62,000 nt of DNA from Symbiodinium natans (lineage: Eukaryota > Sar > Dinophyceae > Suessiales > Symbiodiniaceae), in NCBI GenBank assembly GCA_905221605.1, contig CAJNDS010000480.1:704939-766938 (forward strand), read 5' to 3'. Under the pieces are notes generated by a model. That model was not told where the DNA came from and made no database searches. It saw nothing but the letters and a program-made list of their open reading frames with translations. Position 1 is the stretch's first letter; the number at the start of each line of letters is the position of its first letter. Of the stretch, positions 10,549 through 21,623 are shown piece by piece. Both the position numbers and the translations under genes were made by a program.

Positions 10549-10908
10549 ATGTGGGCGAAACGAAGAGCAAAGGGTGGCTTAGTTGGGGATACCCCTGCTT
10601 CACCCATGCGAGCGCCTGAGACAAGGATGTTCTGCCAGCACATGAAGGGGCCTGCCAAGGCGTTTGAGGCCGTCAGCTTTTTGAATTCGAGCTTGGGGCT
10701 TGACTTACGGGCAAGGGCTTGGCTGAGGCTTAAAGGCTTGGCCAAGGCTGTCTCAAGAGCTTCAACTTCAGGATCAGCAAAGGCTCAACGGCAGCGAGGT
10801 CTGCACTCCGCCTCCCGAATATTTCAGAGCAAGGGCTTCCAGCTCGTACTTTGTGATGGGAAGGCATCCATAAAGGCCTCCCGACAACCTGAACCCTTGA
10901 GCCCATAA
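10549..10908 (+). CDS. weak ORF, coding status doubtful
   Basis: An open frame of 119 codons, basic and alanine-rich, without a recognisable domain. A 69-codon frame is open on the opposite strand over the same bases and another frame starts at the ATG at about 10538. The region is unusually free of telomere units, which is why I list it. A non-coding origin is equally likely. Confidence 0.2.
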   Translation: MWAKRRAKGGLVGDTPASPMRAPETRMFCQHMKGPAKAFEAVSFLNSSLGLDLRARAWLRLKGLAKAVSRASTSGSAKAQRQRGLHSASRIFQSKGFQLVLCDGKASIKASRQPEPLSP

Positions 10909-11117
10909 AAGCCCAAGCAAAACCCGGAGAGTAGCTCTAGACTCTACTGCAGGGCCCTCCAGAGGCTCTTCCTGGGACGATCTATATACCTACAGTTTAG
11001 TAGTAACTACCCCTTAGTTAAGCCTCAATTAGTAGGTAGAACCCCTAAAGCTGTAGGTAAAGAGGGATTCAGGTTGGCGTGGCCAACCGTCAGCCTGTAG
11101 CCCTCTACGCTAAGAGG

Positions 11118-11240
11118 CTAGATTATATGGACCTTTGAAATTAGAATGGGGTTTTGGGGGGTCAGTAGAGTATAATGATATATGGGCCCTAAGGGAAGAC
11201 GATTACTGTAGTACTTATTCCGACCCCTTGTTTTAGCCCT
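11118..11240. mobile_element. family J inverted-repeat element, diverged copy
   Basis: It resembles the family at 24008-24195: GGACCTTTGAAATTAGAATGGGG at the left and ATTCCGACCCCT-like sequence at the right, with GGGGTTTTGGGGGG between. The ends are too diverged to define a target duplication. Confidence 0.45.
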
Positions 11241-11705
11241 GAGATTTTGGGCCACCCCTGCCTTCCACCGCAACCCTAAACCCTAAACTCTAAGCCATAA
11301 GCCCTCGAACCCCCCTTAACCATCCCTCCTTCCTTGGACTCCCCCACAATGGGCCTCCAAGAACTTTCTCAGCACTCGGGATCTAGAGACTTAACATGCC
11401 TCGCGATGCTTCGCCTCGGCAAGCACGAACGGTACCATTGTGGAAGTAAGTACCCCAAAACTCAAAACCCTATTAAGTATGGTTTTTGGTACCTACTTCC
11501 ATAACTGCACTACCCATGGACTCTCTGGGCAATCACCACGATCAGAAAGCATGGGTGCCCTAAACCCGAAAAGGTCAAGGCGAGGGTGGAGTGCAAGCAG
11601 GGTGCAGGGTGGGGAAATATGGCTCGAGGGCACCCGCCTGCGCGCTTAAAGCACCCCTGCCACCCCCCCCCCACCCCCTTCCATAAAACACCCAGAACCC
11701 AGAAG

Positions 11706-11834
11706 CCTAAACCCTAAAACCTAAACCCTAAACCCTAATCCCTAAACCCTAAACCCTAATCCCTAAACCCTAAAACCAAAAAACCCTAAACCCTAAACCC
11801 TAAACCCTAAACCCTAAACCCTAAACCCTAAACC
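11706..11834 (-). repeat. interstitial telomere-unit block (CCCTAAA)
   Basis: About 17 units with a few variants. It ends at CCTCCCACAGAG, a plausible 3' splice site. Confidence 0.88.
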
Positions 11835-11846
11835 TCCCACAGAGGT

Positions 11847-11926
11847 GGCCTTGATGCAGCATCAAGTGGACCCAAGCGAGCTGCGCTGTTGCTTCTCGCC
11901 CTGTGGGACTGCTATCTGCTTCAGAG
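11847..11926 (+). CDS. candidate exon after a telomere block
   Basis: After CACAGAG the frame GTG GCC TTG ATG CAG is open for 26 codons, including VDPSELRCCF. The content is non-repetitive with balanced codons, but there is no family match and no confirming splice partner. Confidence 0.3.
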
Positions 11927-11949
11927 TCGCCCCAAACATAAAACAGTTT

Positions 11950-12470
11950 AAGGCAAGGGTTTAGGGTTTAGGGTTTAGGGTTTAGGGTTTAGGGGTTTAG
12001 GGGTTTAGGGGTTTAGGGTTTAGGGTTTAGGGTTTAGAGCGTAAGTTTAGGGTTTAGGGCTTGGGGCCTATCTTCCTTTTGGGGAGTGCTGTGAGTTGTC
12101 GGGGGTTCGTGGTTCGTGGTTCAGCCTCTAGGGCTGTATAGGGTCTAGGGCTGTAAAGGGTCTAACTAGGGTTTAGGGCAATAGGGTTTAGGGTTTGGGG
12201 TTTAGGGCTTAAGGCTTAGGGCTCAAGGTTTAGGGTTTAGGGTTTAGCTACAGTCCAGAGTTGATTCTGGTCTTAAAGTTTCGGGCTTACCTATGACAAG
12301 CGGGAACTGGAACTGTGAGGCACGTGAGTGAGTTTGTGTGGGGGAGGTTGGGGTTTAGGATCTAAGGTGCTAGGCAAGCAACCCTAAACCCGAACCCGAA
12401 AGCCCTCAGCCCTAAACCCTAAACCCTAAACCCTAAACCCTATATATAAACATATATATATATATACAGA
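11950..12470. repeat. degenerate telomere-unit field plus AT repeat
   Basis: Mixed TTTAGGG and variants (TTAGGGC, TTTAGGGG) at 11950-12250, unique sequence, CCCTAAA at 12385-12442, then an AT-rich run at 12440-12475. Confidence 0.7.
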
Positions 12471-12867
12471 TATATACACCATATGATTTCTCTCACACCT
12501 GCCAAGATAGGATCTCCGCACATCCCCAACCTTCGGCGCCTTTTGTGTGGATTAGGGCTTGGGGTTAAGGATTTAGGGCTTGGGGTTTAGGGTTGAACCT
12601 TGTTGGGGGCCCAAAGAAACCAAAACGCGTACCGTGTTGGCCTTTGGGGGGGTTGCTTGGGGACCTTGTTCTGTGGAACCTTGCGCCCCCGGATCCCGCA
12701 AGGGCCGACCCCATGACCCTAAGGGTCACTTGGGCCCCAAAGCTAAACCCTAAACCCTAAACCCTAAACCCTACTACGTAGGAACTCCTCATAGGCCCAA
12801 GTATCTACTGTATAGGTACATGGACCCTTCGGGTGAGGGTGCTTAGGGTCCAAGATTCAGGGTTTAG

Positions 12868-12978
12868 GGTTGAGGCCCATGTACCTAGATGTGGGGTTTA
12901 CTCAGACCTTAAAGGCGCTCCTATTTAGCAGCTTTAGGGCCAAAGTATATGCCAGAATGGCACATGGGCCCTTTGGGT
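12868..12978. mobile_element. family B inverted-repeat element (diverged)
   Basis: GGCCCATGTACCTAGATG at the left and GGCACATGGGCCCTTTGGGT at the right form an imperfect inverted repeat. The centre contains the family hallmark CAGCTTTAGGGCCAAAGTATA. A fragment of the same family (AAGTATCTACTGTATAGG then TACATGGACCC) lies at 12798-12832. Confidence 0.6.
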
Positions 12979-13231
12979 AGCTACTTCCTACCCAAACCTT
13001 TCAAATCAGCCGTGACCCATGTGCCCTTGCTTATCTTGGGGAACACTTAGCTCCCAAGCTTCGAAGAGCCCTTTATGCCAACTTCGGGGGTGTAGGGTTT
13101 AGGGTTTAGGGCTTAAGGTTTAGGGCTTAGGGCTTAGGGCGTTAGGGTTACATAGGGTTTAGGGTTTAGGGTTCCACACCCGGCACCAACAAGTTTCGGT
13201 GACCCTTCAGCTTAGTTCCCCAAGCGTCCTG

Positions 13232-13337
13232 ACCCAAATTGTCCATGTACCTATGCAGTAGATACTTGGGCCTTGAAGGAGTTCCTAAGTAGTAGTCTTG
13301 GGGCCCCATACCACATAGATACATAGACCCTTAGGGT
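13232..13337. mobile_element. family B inverted-repeat element
   Basis: The left end CCCAAATTGTCCATGTACC and right end GATACATAGACCCTTAGGG are imperfect inverted repeats. Inside are ACTTGGGCCTTGAAGG and GTCTTGGGGCCCC, shared with the copies at 22451, 24325, 32208 and 45979. Confidence 0.7.
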
Positions 13338-13408
13338 GAGTCAAATAACCCTCAACCCCAAACCCTAAACCCTAAACCCTGAACGCTGACCCCTGAACCC
13401 TTGCAAAG

Positions 13409-13511
13409 GCGTGTGCAACGACAGCACGGTGTTCGGCCGCGACGCGACGATCGCCCCGCACCTCATCGCCGCGCACCTCCTCAGCTTCGCTCATTTCAAC
13501 GCCCTTCGGAG
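13409..13511 (+). CDS. candidate exon, family unknown
   Basis: Bordered by AAAG on the left and by GAG|GC on the right, the same GC-donor pattern as many exons further on. One + frame reads VCNDSTVFGRDATIAPHL and then IAAHLLSFAHFNALRR. It looks like globular protein but I do not recognise it. All three + frames are open here, so the frame is not certain. Confidence 0.4.
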
Positions 13512-14033
13512 GCCGCGAGGGGTTTAGGGTTTGGGGTTTGGGGTTTAGGGTTCAGGGTCGGGGTTCAGGGTTGAGGGTTTAGGGTTTAGGGCCAGCTTCG
13601 ACTTTGGTCTACAATACCTTGATCCGTATATTCCGTATATGGTCGGTTCTCTTAAAAAGGGTGCTGCCTTAGAATAAGGACCCCAAAAGGGGCGATGATT
13701 TAGAGAAATCACCATATGACTTAAGGTCAAGAGGTGCTACATCTCTGTTTGCCAAATTGGCATGATCATCGCAATGTCCGTCTCCTGCCTCTCTTCCTCC
13801 CTGTTTGTTTTTTGGTTGCTTCCGGATCATGGACCCAGAATCGATCCAATATTTCAGACAACTCGAAAGTTGGAGACTACATCCCAAGGAACAGTCGGAC
13901 TTCTGACAACTGCTCCACGAATTCTACGACTCACATCGCTAGCCCACAAACTGGGCCCACCCCCAACATCGCAAATCACCGAGGGTAGCTGAAGGGTCTG
14001 CGGCTTCATATGAGTCCTGTTAGGAGTTGAGGT

Positions 14034-14134
14034 TGGGATGTTCCCCCCTTATACTAACAGTCCTTAGTCGGGAGTATAGTACCCCCGAATGTAACTCCTA
14101 TTAAGAACTGTTCATATAAGGGCGAACATCCCAA
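14034..14134. mobile_element. family A inverted-repeat element, copy 1
   Basis: TGGGATGTTCCCCCCTTATA at the left pairs with TATAAGGGCGAACATCCCA at the right. The inner sequence has CTAACAGTCCTTA and TAAGAACTGTT as a second inverted pair. It would fold into a long hairpin. Confidence 0.75.
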
Positions 14135-14270
14135 AGCTACTGGCGTTACTTGCTGTGCTTTGGGTATGTGAGTCGAAGGCTAGAAGGCTCAGGCCAGTTG
14201 AAGGCAAGAGCTGACCCAGCTGTCTATCCATTGCGCCTTAACCGTTCTTCATTTGGACTTTGTGCGGTCT

Positions 14271-14378
14271 CTTGAGATGTTCCCCCTTATACGAACAGTC
14301 CTTAATAGGGATTATAGTACCCCCCCCCCCCCCCCGCCCCTATTATGATCCCTATTAGTATACGGGGGAACCCCTTAG
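14271..14378. mobile_element. family A inverted-repeat element, copy 2
   Basis: TTGAGATGTTCCCCCTTATA at the left and TATACGGGGGAACCCC at the right. The centre has a C run (14322-14340). It lies 140 bp after copy 1 in the same orientation. Confidence 0.65.
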
Positions 14379-14401
14379 CCTTGTCGTGGGTCGCAAGTTG
14401 G

Positions 14402-14468
14402 CAGGGTTTAGGGTTTAGGGTTTAGGGTTTAGGGTTTAGGGTTTAGGGTTTAGGGTTTAGGGTTTGGG
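14402..14468 (+). repeat. telomere-unit block (TTTAGGG)
   Basis: About nine units directly after family A copy 2. It is followed by GTCCACTCGCAG, which could be an acceptor for a short open stretch to about 14550. I do not call that stretch as a gene. Confidence 0.85.
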
Positions 14469-14812
14469 GTTCGCTGTCCACTCGCAGCAGACAGGCGCAC
14501 CGACCTGGCAGACGATGGACCGCCCCTTGCCTCGGCCAATGGATGCTGTGGAATGAAACCCTACGAAAATACCGAAACCCCAAACCCCAAACTCTAAACC
14601 CTAAACCCTAAACTCCAAACTGAAGCTGGAGCCCGGAAGCCTCCTTTCAACCTTCCGGCTCTCGAGCCTCATGGAGATGAGACAGGATTAGTGAACCAAG
14701 AACGCCCGATTCGTGTACCCATAGGGTACATGGAAGGTTATACAGGGTTTAGGGTTTAGGGATTAGGGTTTAGGGTTTAGGGCTTGGGGTTTAGGGTTTA
14801 GGGTATAGGGTT

Positions 14813-14915
14813 TACAGGGTGGGGCCCCCTAGTTATAAGTAGAGTTATAAGGGCCCTAAATTGGGTTATAAGTCCCTTAACTACAGTTAGTATAGTAAGG
14901 GGGCCCCACCCTGTA
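14813..14915. mobile_element. family D inverted-repeat element, copy 1
   Basis: TACAGGGTGGGGCCCCCTA and its inverted partner ending CCCCACCCTGTA close a palindrome-like element with inner TTATAAG motifs. It is nearly identical to the copy at 42723-42846, which suggests recent activity. Confidence 0.8.
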
Positions 14916-15150
14916 GGGCTATGGGGCTATGGGGTCATAATTATAGGGCTCTAGGGTACATGGCAGGTTGCAGGGTTATAGGGTTATAGAGCTACGGGGT
15001 TATAGGGCTCTAGGTAAATGGAAGGTTATAGGGTTACAGGGTTGTGGGGCTATGGGGTTATAGGGCTGTGGGATTATAGGGCTCTAGGGTACATGGAAGG
15101 CTGTAGGGTTATAGGGTTGTAGGGTTGTAGGGTATCGGGTTTAGGGCTTC
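14916..15150. repeat. GGGTTATAG/GGGCTATGG repeat
   Basis: Degenerate short units (GGGTTATAG, GGGCTATGG, AGGGCTCTAGG) with two or three longer copies containing TCTAGGGTACATGGAAGG. They look like diverged telomere-type repeats grown from the end of family D. Confidence 0.55.
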
Positions 15151-15190
15151 AGGTCTATAGAGCACAGCTACTTTTTTTGGAGCCCTTTCT

Positions 15191-15234
15191 GGCCTAAGCA
15201 TATACTACACGGGAACATGCCTAGGGCTCTAAAG
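15191..15234. mobile_element. family B right-end fragment next to an exon
   Basis: GGCCTAAGCATATACTACAC then GGGAACATG matches the right half of family B. It ends in CTCTAAAG, which serves as the acceptor of the exon at 15235. Confidence 0.5.
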
Positions 15235-15369
15235 GAACCTCAACTTCTCTTCAACTGGTCAGAAGACAAAGCCCGATATATCTCTGAGGAAAGTGGCATC
15301 CCCTTTCACAAGCTTTACCCCATCCACCCCTTCGCCGCTGAGGGCTGCAGGTTCCACCATGAGAGCTCA
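15235..15369 (+). CDS. phase-0 exon of unknown gene, 45 codons
   Basis: Acceptor CTAAAG and a strong donor GTAAGTGG bracket exactly 45 codons. The peptide begins EPQLLFNWSEDKARYISEES and continues with GIPFHKLYPIHPF, ending CRFHHESS. It has the mixed composition of a globular protein. No family is recognised. It was easy to miss because the frame has no long ATG-initiated ORF. Confidence 0.6.
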
Positions 15370-15959
15370 GTAAGTGGTATGCCCTAAACCCTACACCCTA
15401 AACCCTACACCCTAAAGGAAGCCGTGGTTTCCAAAAGCATAGGGGTTTTCCATGGCAGGCGTACGCGCCTTTTTTTTTGGGGGGGGAGGGGGGGGGAGGG
15501 GGGTCCGAGAACAAGGAGCATCGTATCGTATTTTGGGGGTGCGTAAGATACCCTAAACCCTAAACCCTAAACCCTAAACCCTAAACCCCAAACCCTTTTT
15601 GACTTCTTGGTATCTGAGGCCTCGGCCCATAGAGCAGGATTTCAAAACCCCGAAAGGCGCGGATGTGCTTTCGAAGGACTCCCTTCCAGACGAGCCGTTT
15701 AGAAGAGTAGTCTTTCAGGGTGCCAGGGTTTGATTGAAACCTCAACCCTAAACCCTGAAACCCTGAAACCCTAAACCCTAAACCCTAAACCCTAAACCCT
15801 AAACCCTAATAAACCCTAAACCCTACAAGGTTCAGAGTGTCTTTTTCAAGCTTGGGGTCCAGCTGCAACACGCAGCTCCTGAAGGGCAGCAGAGTTGGAC
15901 TTTTTTCTTCTGCAACTCGTGGGCGCAGGGCTTGCGGCTTGCGGGCTTCACTAGGGTTT

Positions 15960-16135
15960 AGGTTTAGAGGGTTTAGAGGGTTTAGAGGGTTTACAGGGTT
16001 TAGAGGGTTTAGAGGGTTGAGAGGGTTGAGAGGGTTTAGAGGGTTTAGAGGGTTCAGAGGGTTCAGAGGGTTCAGAGGGTTCGGAGGGTTTAATTTTAGG
16101 GTTTAGAGGGTTTAACTTTAGGGTTTAGAGGGCTT
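15960..16135 (+). repeat. homogeneous 9-bp telomere variant array
   Basis: Tandem GGGTTTAGA and GGGTTCAGA/GGGTTGAGA units. One derivative of the telomere unit has expanded as a block, flanked by ordinary units. Confidence 0.85.
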
Positions 16136-16239
16136 AGGGTTGGGATCATTCGCGTCCAGGGAGAGAACTCGGTCCCGGAACCTTGGGCCCCATGCTAGGA
16201 CCCATCTTCGCGACAAGGAGGGCGCGACCCCCCCCCCCC

Positions 16240-16395
16240 ACCCGATAAGTGGAGTTCTGAGGACCCTAAACGGGGGTTAGAAGGGTCTTAACTTAGGTTG
16301 TAGGGCCCTGGGCTATAGTTCGTATAGTAAACCCTAAACCCTAAGCCCTAAACCCTAAACCCTCCTGGTATAGAAAGGGGGCCCCTCCTTTGCAG
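16240..16395. mobile_element. family D-like element interrupted by telomere units
   Basis: Left part GATAAGTGGAGTT with GGACCCTAAA and right part GTATAGAAAGGGGGCCCC resemble the halves of family D. CCCTAAA units sit between them at about 16330-16362. Confidence 0.45.
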
Positions 16396-16892
16396 ATGAA
16401 CCTTCGAGCCTCCGAGCTAGAGTTTGAAGGGTTTAGGGTTCAGGGTTTAGGGTTTAGGGTTATAGGGTTTAGGGTTCAGTTTAGGTTTAGGGTTTAGGGT
16501 TTCTCGGGTTTGGGGTTTATGGGGTTCAGGGTTTAGGGTTCATAGGGTTTTGGGTTTTGAGTTTTGGGTTTATAGGGTTCAGGGTTTATAGGGTTTAGGG
16601 TTTAGGGGGCTGCCGTTTGAGAGGGTAGGGGGTAGTGCCCCTCAGCCCTTCCCACAAAGCAGAGCAGCCCTCTCATTAAACCCTAAACCCTAAACCCTAA
16701 ATCCTAAACCACAAAAACATGGCAGGCGTCCTCACCTTCGACCACGCGACTCTGACTCACCATCTCGGGGTGGCTTGGCCCAAGCCAGATACTAGCTTAC
16801 CCTAAACCCTAAACCCTAAACCCTAAACCTTTAGGCTTTACTTTGGTGGTTTGGGGGAACTAAGAGGTTGCACGGAGGGCTTGTTGACATGT

Positions 16893-17099
16893 ACTTGAAG
16901 GTTCATGGTACTTAGTCACCCAACTATAACTGCACTTATAACCCAATGATAACCCTACGATTGCCGTACTTAAGGGGCTTATAAGTGGGCTGTAACTAAT
17001 CTTATAATTGGGTTAGGGTTTAGGGTTTAGGGTTTAGGGTTTAGGGTTTAGGGTTTAGGGTTTAGGGTTTAGGGTTTAGGGTTTAGGGTTTAGGGATTA
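16893..17099. mobile_element. family C left part fused to a telomere block
   Basis: ACTTGAAGGTTCATGGTACT and the following ACTATAACTG...TTATAA sequence match the complete family C copy at 47646. Instead of the right terminal repeat, the element runs at about 17015 into some 12 TTTAGGG units. Confidence 0.6.
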
Positions 17100-17358
17100 G
17101 TACCCTGAACCTCAAAGCGCAGGTTCATATCCGACGCTTGGCGCGGGCTCGGGTCCCTTTTGGTAGGGTTGGGTCCTAGCCCCCTTGTCTTCTGCTCCTG
17201 GTCTTCTAGCCATCGTAGGGTTTAGGGTTTAGGGTTTAGGGCTCAGGGTTTTGGGGGTTTTCGGGGTTTAGGGTTTAGGGTTTACCCTGGACCTTAGGTA
17301 CCGCATTGTCATATGATCATTCAGTACTATGATCATGCTTGCCTTCATCTCTGTTAAA

Positions 17359-17472
17359 CTTGGTTGCCCAGTGTGATACCCTTTTTCGCTGTTTTTTGGT
17401 TCAAGGTCCGCTTACAAAGTACCCAAACCCAGAAGGGTTCCCCTATTCTAACATGGTTACTGGGCCAGTTGG
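17359..17472. mobile_element. family G element with TAAA target duplication
   Basis: CTTGGTTGCCCAG at the left and CTGGGCCAGTTGG at the right, flanked by TAAA on both sides (17355-17358, 17473-17476). The interior, with TTTTTTGGTTC and CTTACAAAGTA, matches the copies at 31964 and 51608. No telomere units are inside. Confidence 0.78.
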
Positions 17473-18230
17473 TAAACCATGACCAGCTCAGCATGGTCAT
17501 GATGATGAGTTCGAGTTATTATGTGTCAACATCATGAAGCACCAGCTTGCCAGCTGATATCTACAAAAGCAATGGCTAGCTACTACGTACGAACGACAAG
17601 TAATGTTGATTCTCAAGTGTGAATTACTGTTTACACATGTCACGTTCTATTATTTGAGGCTTCTAACTACTAGCTTCTAGTTACTAGCTAGTACTGACAC
17701 TACTTAGCTTCAATACTGACATAGAGTACACTAACAGCATCGATTCCATCAATTGCCCCACTTGCACCACCTCCCAAACAACATTTATTGAACTATGTAC
17801 ATGAAAACAATTCGCTAAGTCCTAGCTTGTTTTTTGCATTGCTATGTAGTAATAACTGGTTTTTAACCAGACATTACTAGCTACCAGTTGTCCACTGCTA
17901 AGCACTCATCACTAATCACTAATTATTAAGGAAGTAAAGTGCTAGTTGCTAAATACGACGTAGTGACTACCAAGTACTTGAGAAGAAGACTTCATGCGAT
18001 ACGAAATACCAAGAAAGATTGCATCTCAATGGCTAGAATCGCGAGTTGTTACTTGGTAGCCATAAGTTGCTAATCACTGCGTACTCATTGGGAAGTAGCA
18101 AAACGAGAAGTATAGTCATTGTTAATTCCTAACTCGTCGAAATGGTTTGCCACGTTCAGCAAGTACCAATAATGAATCAGGAATCACGACGTTCGAAGCC
18201 AGATCACATCTCAACATCTTGCTGAGGGCC
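17473..18230. other. long repeat-free, AT-richer stretch
   Basis: About 750 bp almost without telomere units, rich in CTAGCTACT and TAGTTACTAGC words. No ORF above background. Probably intron or intergenic. Confidence 0.4.
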
Positions 18231-18337
18231 TAAGGTTTAGGGTTTAGGGTTTGGGATTTGGGGTTTGGGGTTTGGGGTTTGGTTTGGGCCCCAAGGCTGC
18301 TGCATAGGAACCCCTTTAATGTTGACTTCGCATTAAT

Positions 18338-18390
18338 AAACCCCCCCCCCTCCCCCCCCCCCCCCGATCCCCCCCCCCCCCCCCCCCCTT
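18338..18390 (-). repeat. C homopolymer tract
   Basis: Three C runs (11, 15 and 20 bases) separated by one to four bases. Confidence 0.9.
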
Positions 18391-18828
18391 CATTGATCAA
18401 TCTCTCCGGCCAGGGCCTCCTCAATACTGTTCGCCTAAATCCTGGTAGGACGTAGTTTTAGCTTTAGTATTAGGTAGTAGCACCACGCCCGTAAAAACCG
18501 GATTTCCCGGGTCGGATTTTACAATTGTGGCGGGCTACACTACTGTGTTCCGGCAGCGGGATTTTACAATTGCGGGTGGATCCACTAATGTGAAGTCAAC
18601 ATTAAGGCCCAAGTACCTACTGCAAAGGTGCACGGACCTTTGGGTCAGGTGTGGCGATGGAGGTTGATGGGTCTGCCTCATCCCTACGTCTGTAAGCACC
18701 AGGGGTGTTTAGGGTCGAAGATAGTTAGGGTTTGGGGTTTGGGGTTTGGGGTTTAGGGTTTAGGGTTTAGGGTTTAGGGTTTAGAGTTTAGGGTTTAGGG
18801 TTTGGGGTTTAGGGCTGAGCGCCGCCAG

Positions 18829-18889
18829 GAAAAGCCGGAGTCACCATCGAGCCCCAGCAACTACAACGATGGCAGCACTGGCGGGAAAG
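18829..18889 (+). CDS. candidate exon between telomere blocks
   Basis: Acceptor CGCCAG and GC donor AAAG|GC enclose an open frame reading EKPESPSSPSNYNDGSTGGK, a Ser/Pro-rich linker-like sequence. Telomere units lie on both sides. Function is unknown. Confidence 0.4.
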
Positions 18890-18949
18890 GCTTTGGGAGG
18901 TGCCTCGGTCCGCGATTTGAGGGTTTCCGAAATTAGGGTTTAGGGTTTC

Positions 18950-19318
18950 GGGTTTAGGGTTTAGGGTTTAGGGGTCCTTACTCTAAGGCCACGCGAGCTT
19001 CGCGGGCATGACTCTGCAAAGATAGACCAAGACCGAAACCCTTAAACCCTAAACCCTAAGCCCTACACCCTAAACCCTAAACCCTAAACCCTGAACAATA
19101 AACCAAACCCTAAGCCCTAGACCCTAAGCCTTGCAAAGGTAGATCTACTGCACCCTGAAGCCCTTACTAAACCCTAAACCTTGAGCGTCGGCCTCAGCCC
19201 GCCGAAGCCTACACCCTGAACCCTAAACCCAAAAACCCTAAGCCCTACACCCTGAACCCTAAACCCTACACCCTGAACCCAAAGCCCAAAACCCAGAAAC
19301 CCTAAACCCTGGCAGAGC
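18950..19318. repeat. degenerate telomere units in both orientations
   Basis: TTTAGGG at 18935-18980, then CCCTAAA/CCCTACA variants at 19035-19315. No convincing exon. Confidence 0.75.
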
Positions 19319-19925
19319 CCCCCCCCCCCCCCGCCCAGTGGTTCCAACCTCGTGGCCTGCTGAAACACGAGAGAACCCCCCCAACTCTTCGATTCTGGAC
19401 AAGATGACCTCTTGAACTTTTAGTCATCGTAGGGTTTAGGGCTTAGGGTTTAGGGTTTAGGGTTACCCTATTTTCGGGGAGGTGAGGGCAGGGTCAAGCG
19501 TTTTTTGGACTTGTTGTAGCCAAACTATCGGAACTGGTTTGGGATGGTTTAGGGTGAAGGGTTTAGCGGCTTCGGTTTAGCGAGGGAAAGACGGCAATTT
19601 CCTTCTTCTCAAGCTCTTATACTTCTAAAGAATTTGGACAAGGCTGAAGCCCGTTGAGGTTTGACGATGTAGCAAAGGGCTCAGGCTTCTTGGGGCTTTC
19701 GGGTTTTATGGCTTGAGAGTGTGGGGCTCAGGTGCGCCAATTCTCAAAGTTGAGCAAAGCCCAGCTGCCTTGCTACCGTCGGTTAACTGAGCAAACCCCT
19801 AAACCCTAAACCCTGAACCCTAAACCCTAAATTCCTAATCAACAAAAATTTGCACGGGTCGTCGACTACTGCACCCAGCGTGCTTGTGACACATCCTGGA
19901 CCCAACCTCAAAGAAACCCGAAGGG

Positions 19926-20145
19926 TCCATGTACCTCGTTATTAACCCCCTAATATTAAAACCCCCCCCCCCCCCCCCCCCCCCCTTATAGTTCTGTTAC
20001 AGTACTAGGGGGTGTTTTTCAATATTAGGGGTAGGGCGGGGGGGTTTAAGATTACGGGGAAGGGATTATATACTTGGGCCCCAAAGTCCTACAAAGGAGG
20101 TACTTTAAGGCCCAAGTACTCCCCATTTAGGTACATGGACCCTTA
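19926..20145. mobile_element. family B element broken by a C tract
   Basis: AAGGGTCCATGTACCTCG is a left end and TTAGGTACATGGACCCTTAG a right end. Between them are a 28-base C run and an AATATTAGGGG palindromic stretch. It looks like one family B copy with a secondary insertion. Confidence 0.5.
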
Positions 20146-20460
20146 GCGAAAGAAGCTGAAGCCCACCCCAGGTGTTGACAGCACCAGGCCTTCAGCCACA
20201 TGACAGACCGCGAGATATGAGAAGTCTCAAAGGATTTTTGGTATAGTTTGCAGCCAGTGCGTGGTGCTCGGCACCACTGGCGCGCCGCTCCGAGGGAGTA
20301 GGCCGCGTCATAGTGCCACCCTGCGTGCCTGGTAGGAGGAGACTCCAAACGAGGATGCCCAAAGCCCTCCCGACCTCGCCTTTCCTTTTCCCGAGAATCT
20401 GACACCTCAAGACGCTTCCCTCATGTAAGCCCTGGACGCTGGGGACCTCCCCCAGACATA

Positions 20461-20668
20461 TGCCCTAAGCCGTGAGCCCTGAACCCTAAGCCCTAAGCCC
20501 TAAACCCTTAACCCAAACCCTAAACCCTAAACCCTAAACCCTAAACCCTAAACCCTTAACCCTTAACCCTAAACCCTAAACCCTAAACCCTAAACCCTTA
20601 ACCCTTAACCCTAAACCCTAAACCCTAAACCCTAAACCCTAAACCCTAAACCCTAAACCCTAAACCCT
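20461..20668 (-). repeat. long telomere-unit block (CCCTAAA)
   Basis: About 27 units, including paired CCCTTAACCCTTAA variants repeated at regular spacing, a sign of local duplication. Confidence 0.92.
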
Positions 20669-20950
20669 ACCAACCGGGTTTAGGGGTTGACGGTTCAGGC
20701 CTTGTTTGTTGATCGGCAGGGGCCCTGTTCATTTAGGAGACTACAGAGCCTCAACCCAAGACCTTGTGCAACCCTCGAAAACCCTAAACCCTAAACCCTA
20801 AACCCTAGACCCTAAACCCTAAAACCCCTAAGAATCCGCTTTAGGAGAATCCGCTTTAGGAGCTAGGGTTAGGGTGTACAGAAATCCACAAGCAACTCAT
20901 GTAGAACGTGTAGATACGGCCGAGAACTCAGGCCCGCTATGAACTCGGTT

Positions 20951-21062
20951 AGAGTTTAGGGTTTAGGGTTTAGGGTTTCGGGTTTAGGGTTTAGGGTTTA
21001 GGGTTTCGGGTTTCGGGTTTAGGGTTTAGGGTTTAGGGTTTAGGGTTTAGGGTTTAGGGTTT
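20951..21062 (+). repeat. telomere-unit block (TTTAGGG)
   Basis: About 16 units with interspersed TTTCGGG variants. The same TTTCGGG variant is shared with blocks at 21780 and 22290. Confidence 0.9.
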
Positions 21063-21467
21063 TGGGTGCTGTGATCTCCGGCGTGGATCGGGGGCGGCCA
21101 GGAATCCAAACTCCTATAGCTCGAGTGTGTCTCGATGATCCGATCTTGCGGAGATTCTGGTCCAAGGGCTTTGAAAGCGCGATCCGTCCACGCGAATATA
21201 GGAGTCGGAAAACTACTAGTACCCAAAGGGTCTTAAGTACCTACATGGTAGAAAGTAGGGTTTCTATAATGGGAATTACTATCATGGTTTGGGTAAGTGT
21301 CCCCCATACAGGTACTTAGGACTCTTTGGGATAGAACTTATAGCCCCTACAAACTATATTCAAATAACCCCAAACCCTTATTCTAATTGTGAAGGCCTCT
21401 ATAGTATGCACCACTGAGTGCTGCGCTTTCACTCTGCCAACTGCAGATCTCTGCCGTTATCATCTAC

Positions 21468-21623
21468 TATTTGCTTAAGAACCCCCCCCCCCAAAAAAAA
21501 AAATATATATAGAAAAAAACAATAATCCCTATATTGCCCTTAAGGGGAAGAAAATCCCCTAAACCCAAACCCTAAACCCTAAACCTTAAACCCTAAACCC
21601 TAAACTGGGGTTCTTAAGCAATT
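21468..21623. mobile_element. family K element with telomere units inside
   Basis: TTGCTTAAGAACCCC at the left and GGGGTTCTTAAGCAA at the right are perfect inverted repeats. The left interior has poly-C/poly-A and ATATAT, the right interior has about eight CCCTAAA units. Confidence 0.75.
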
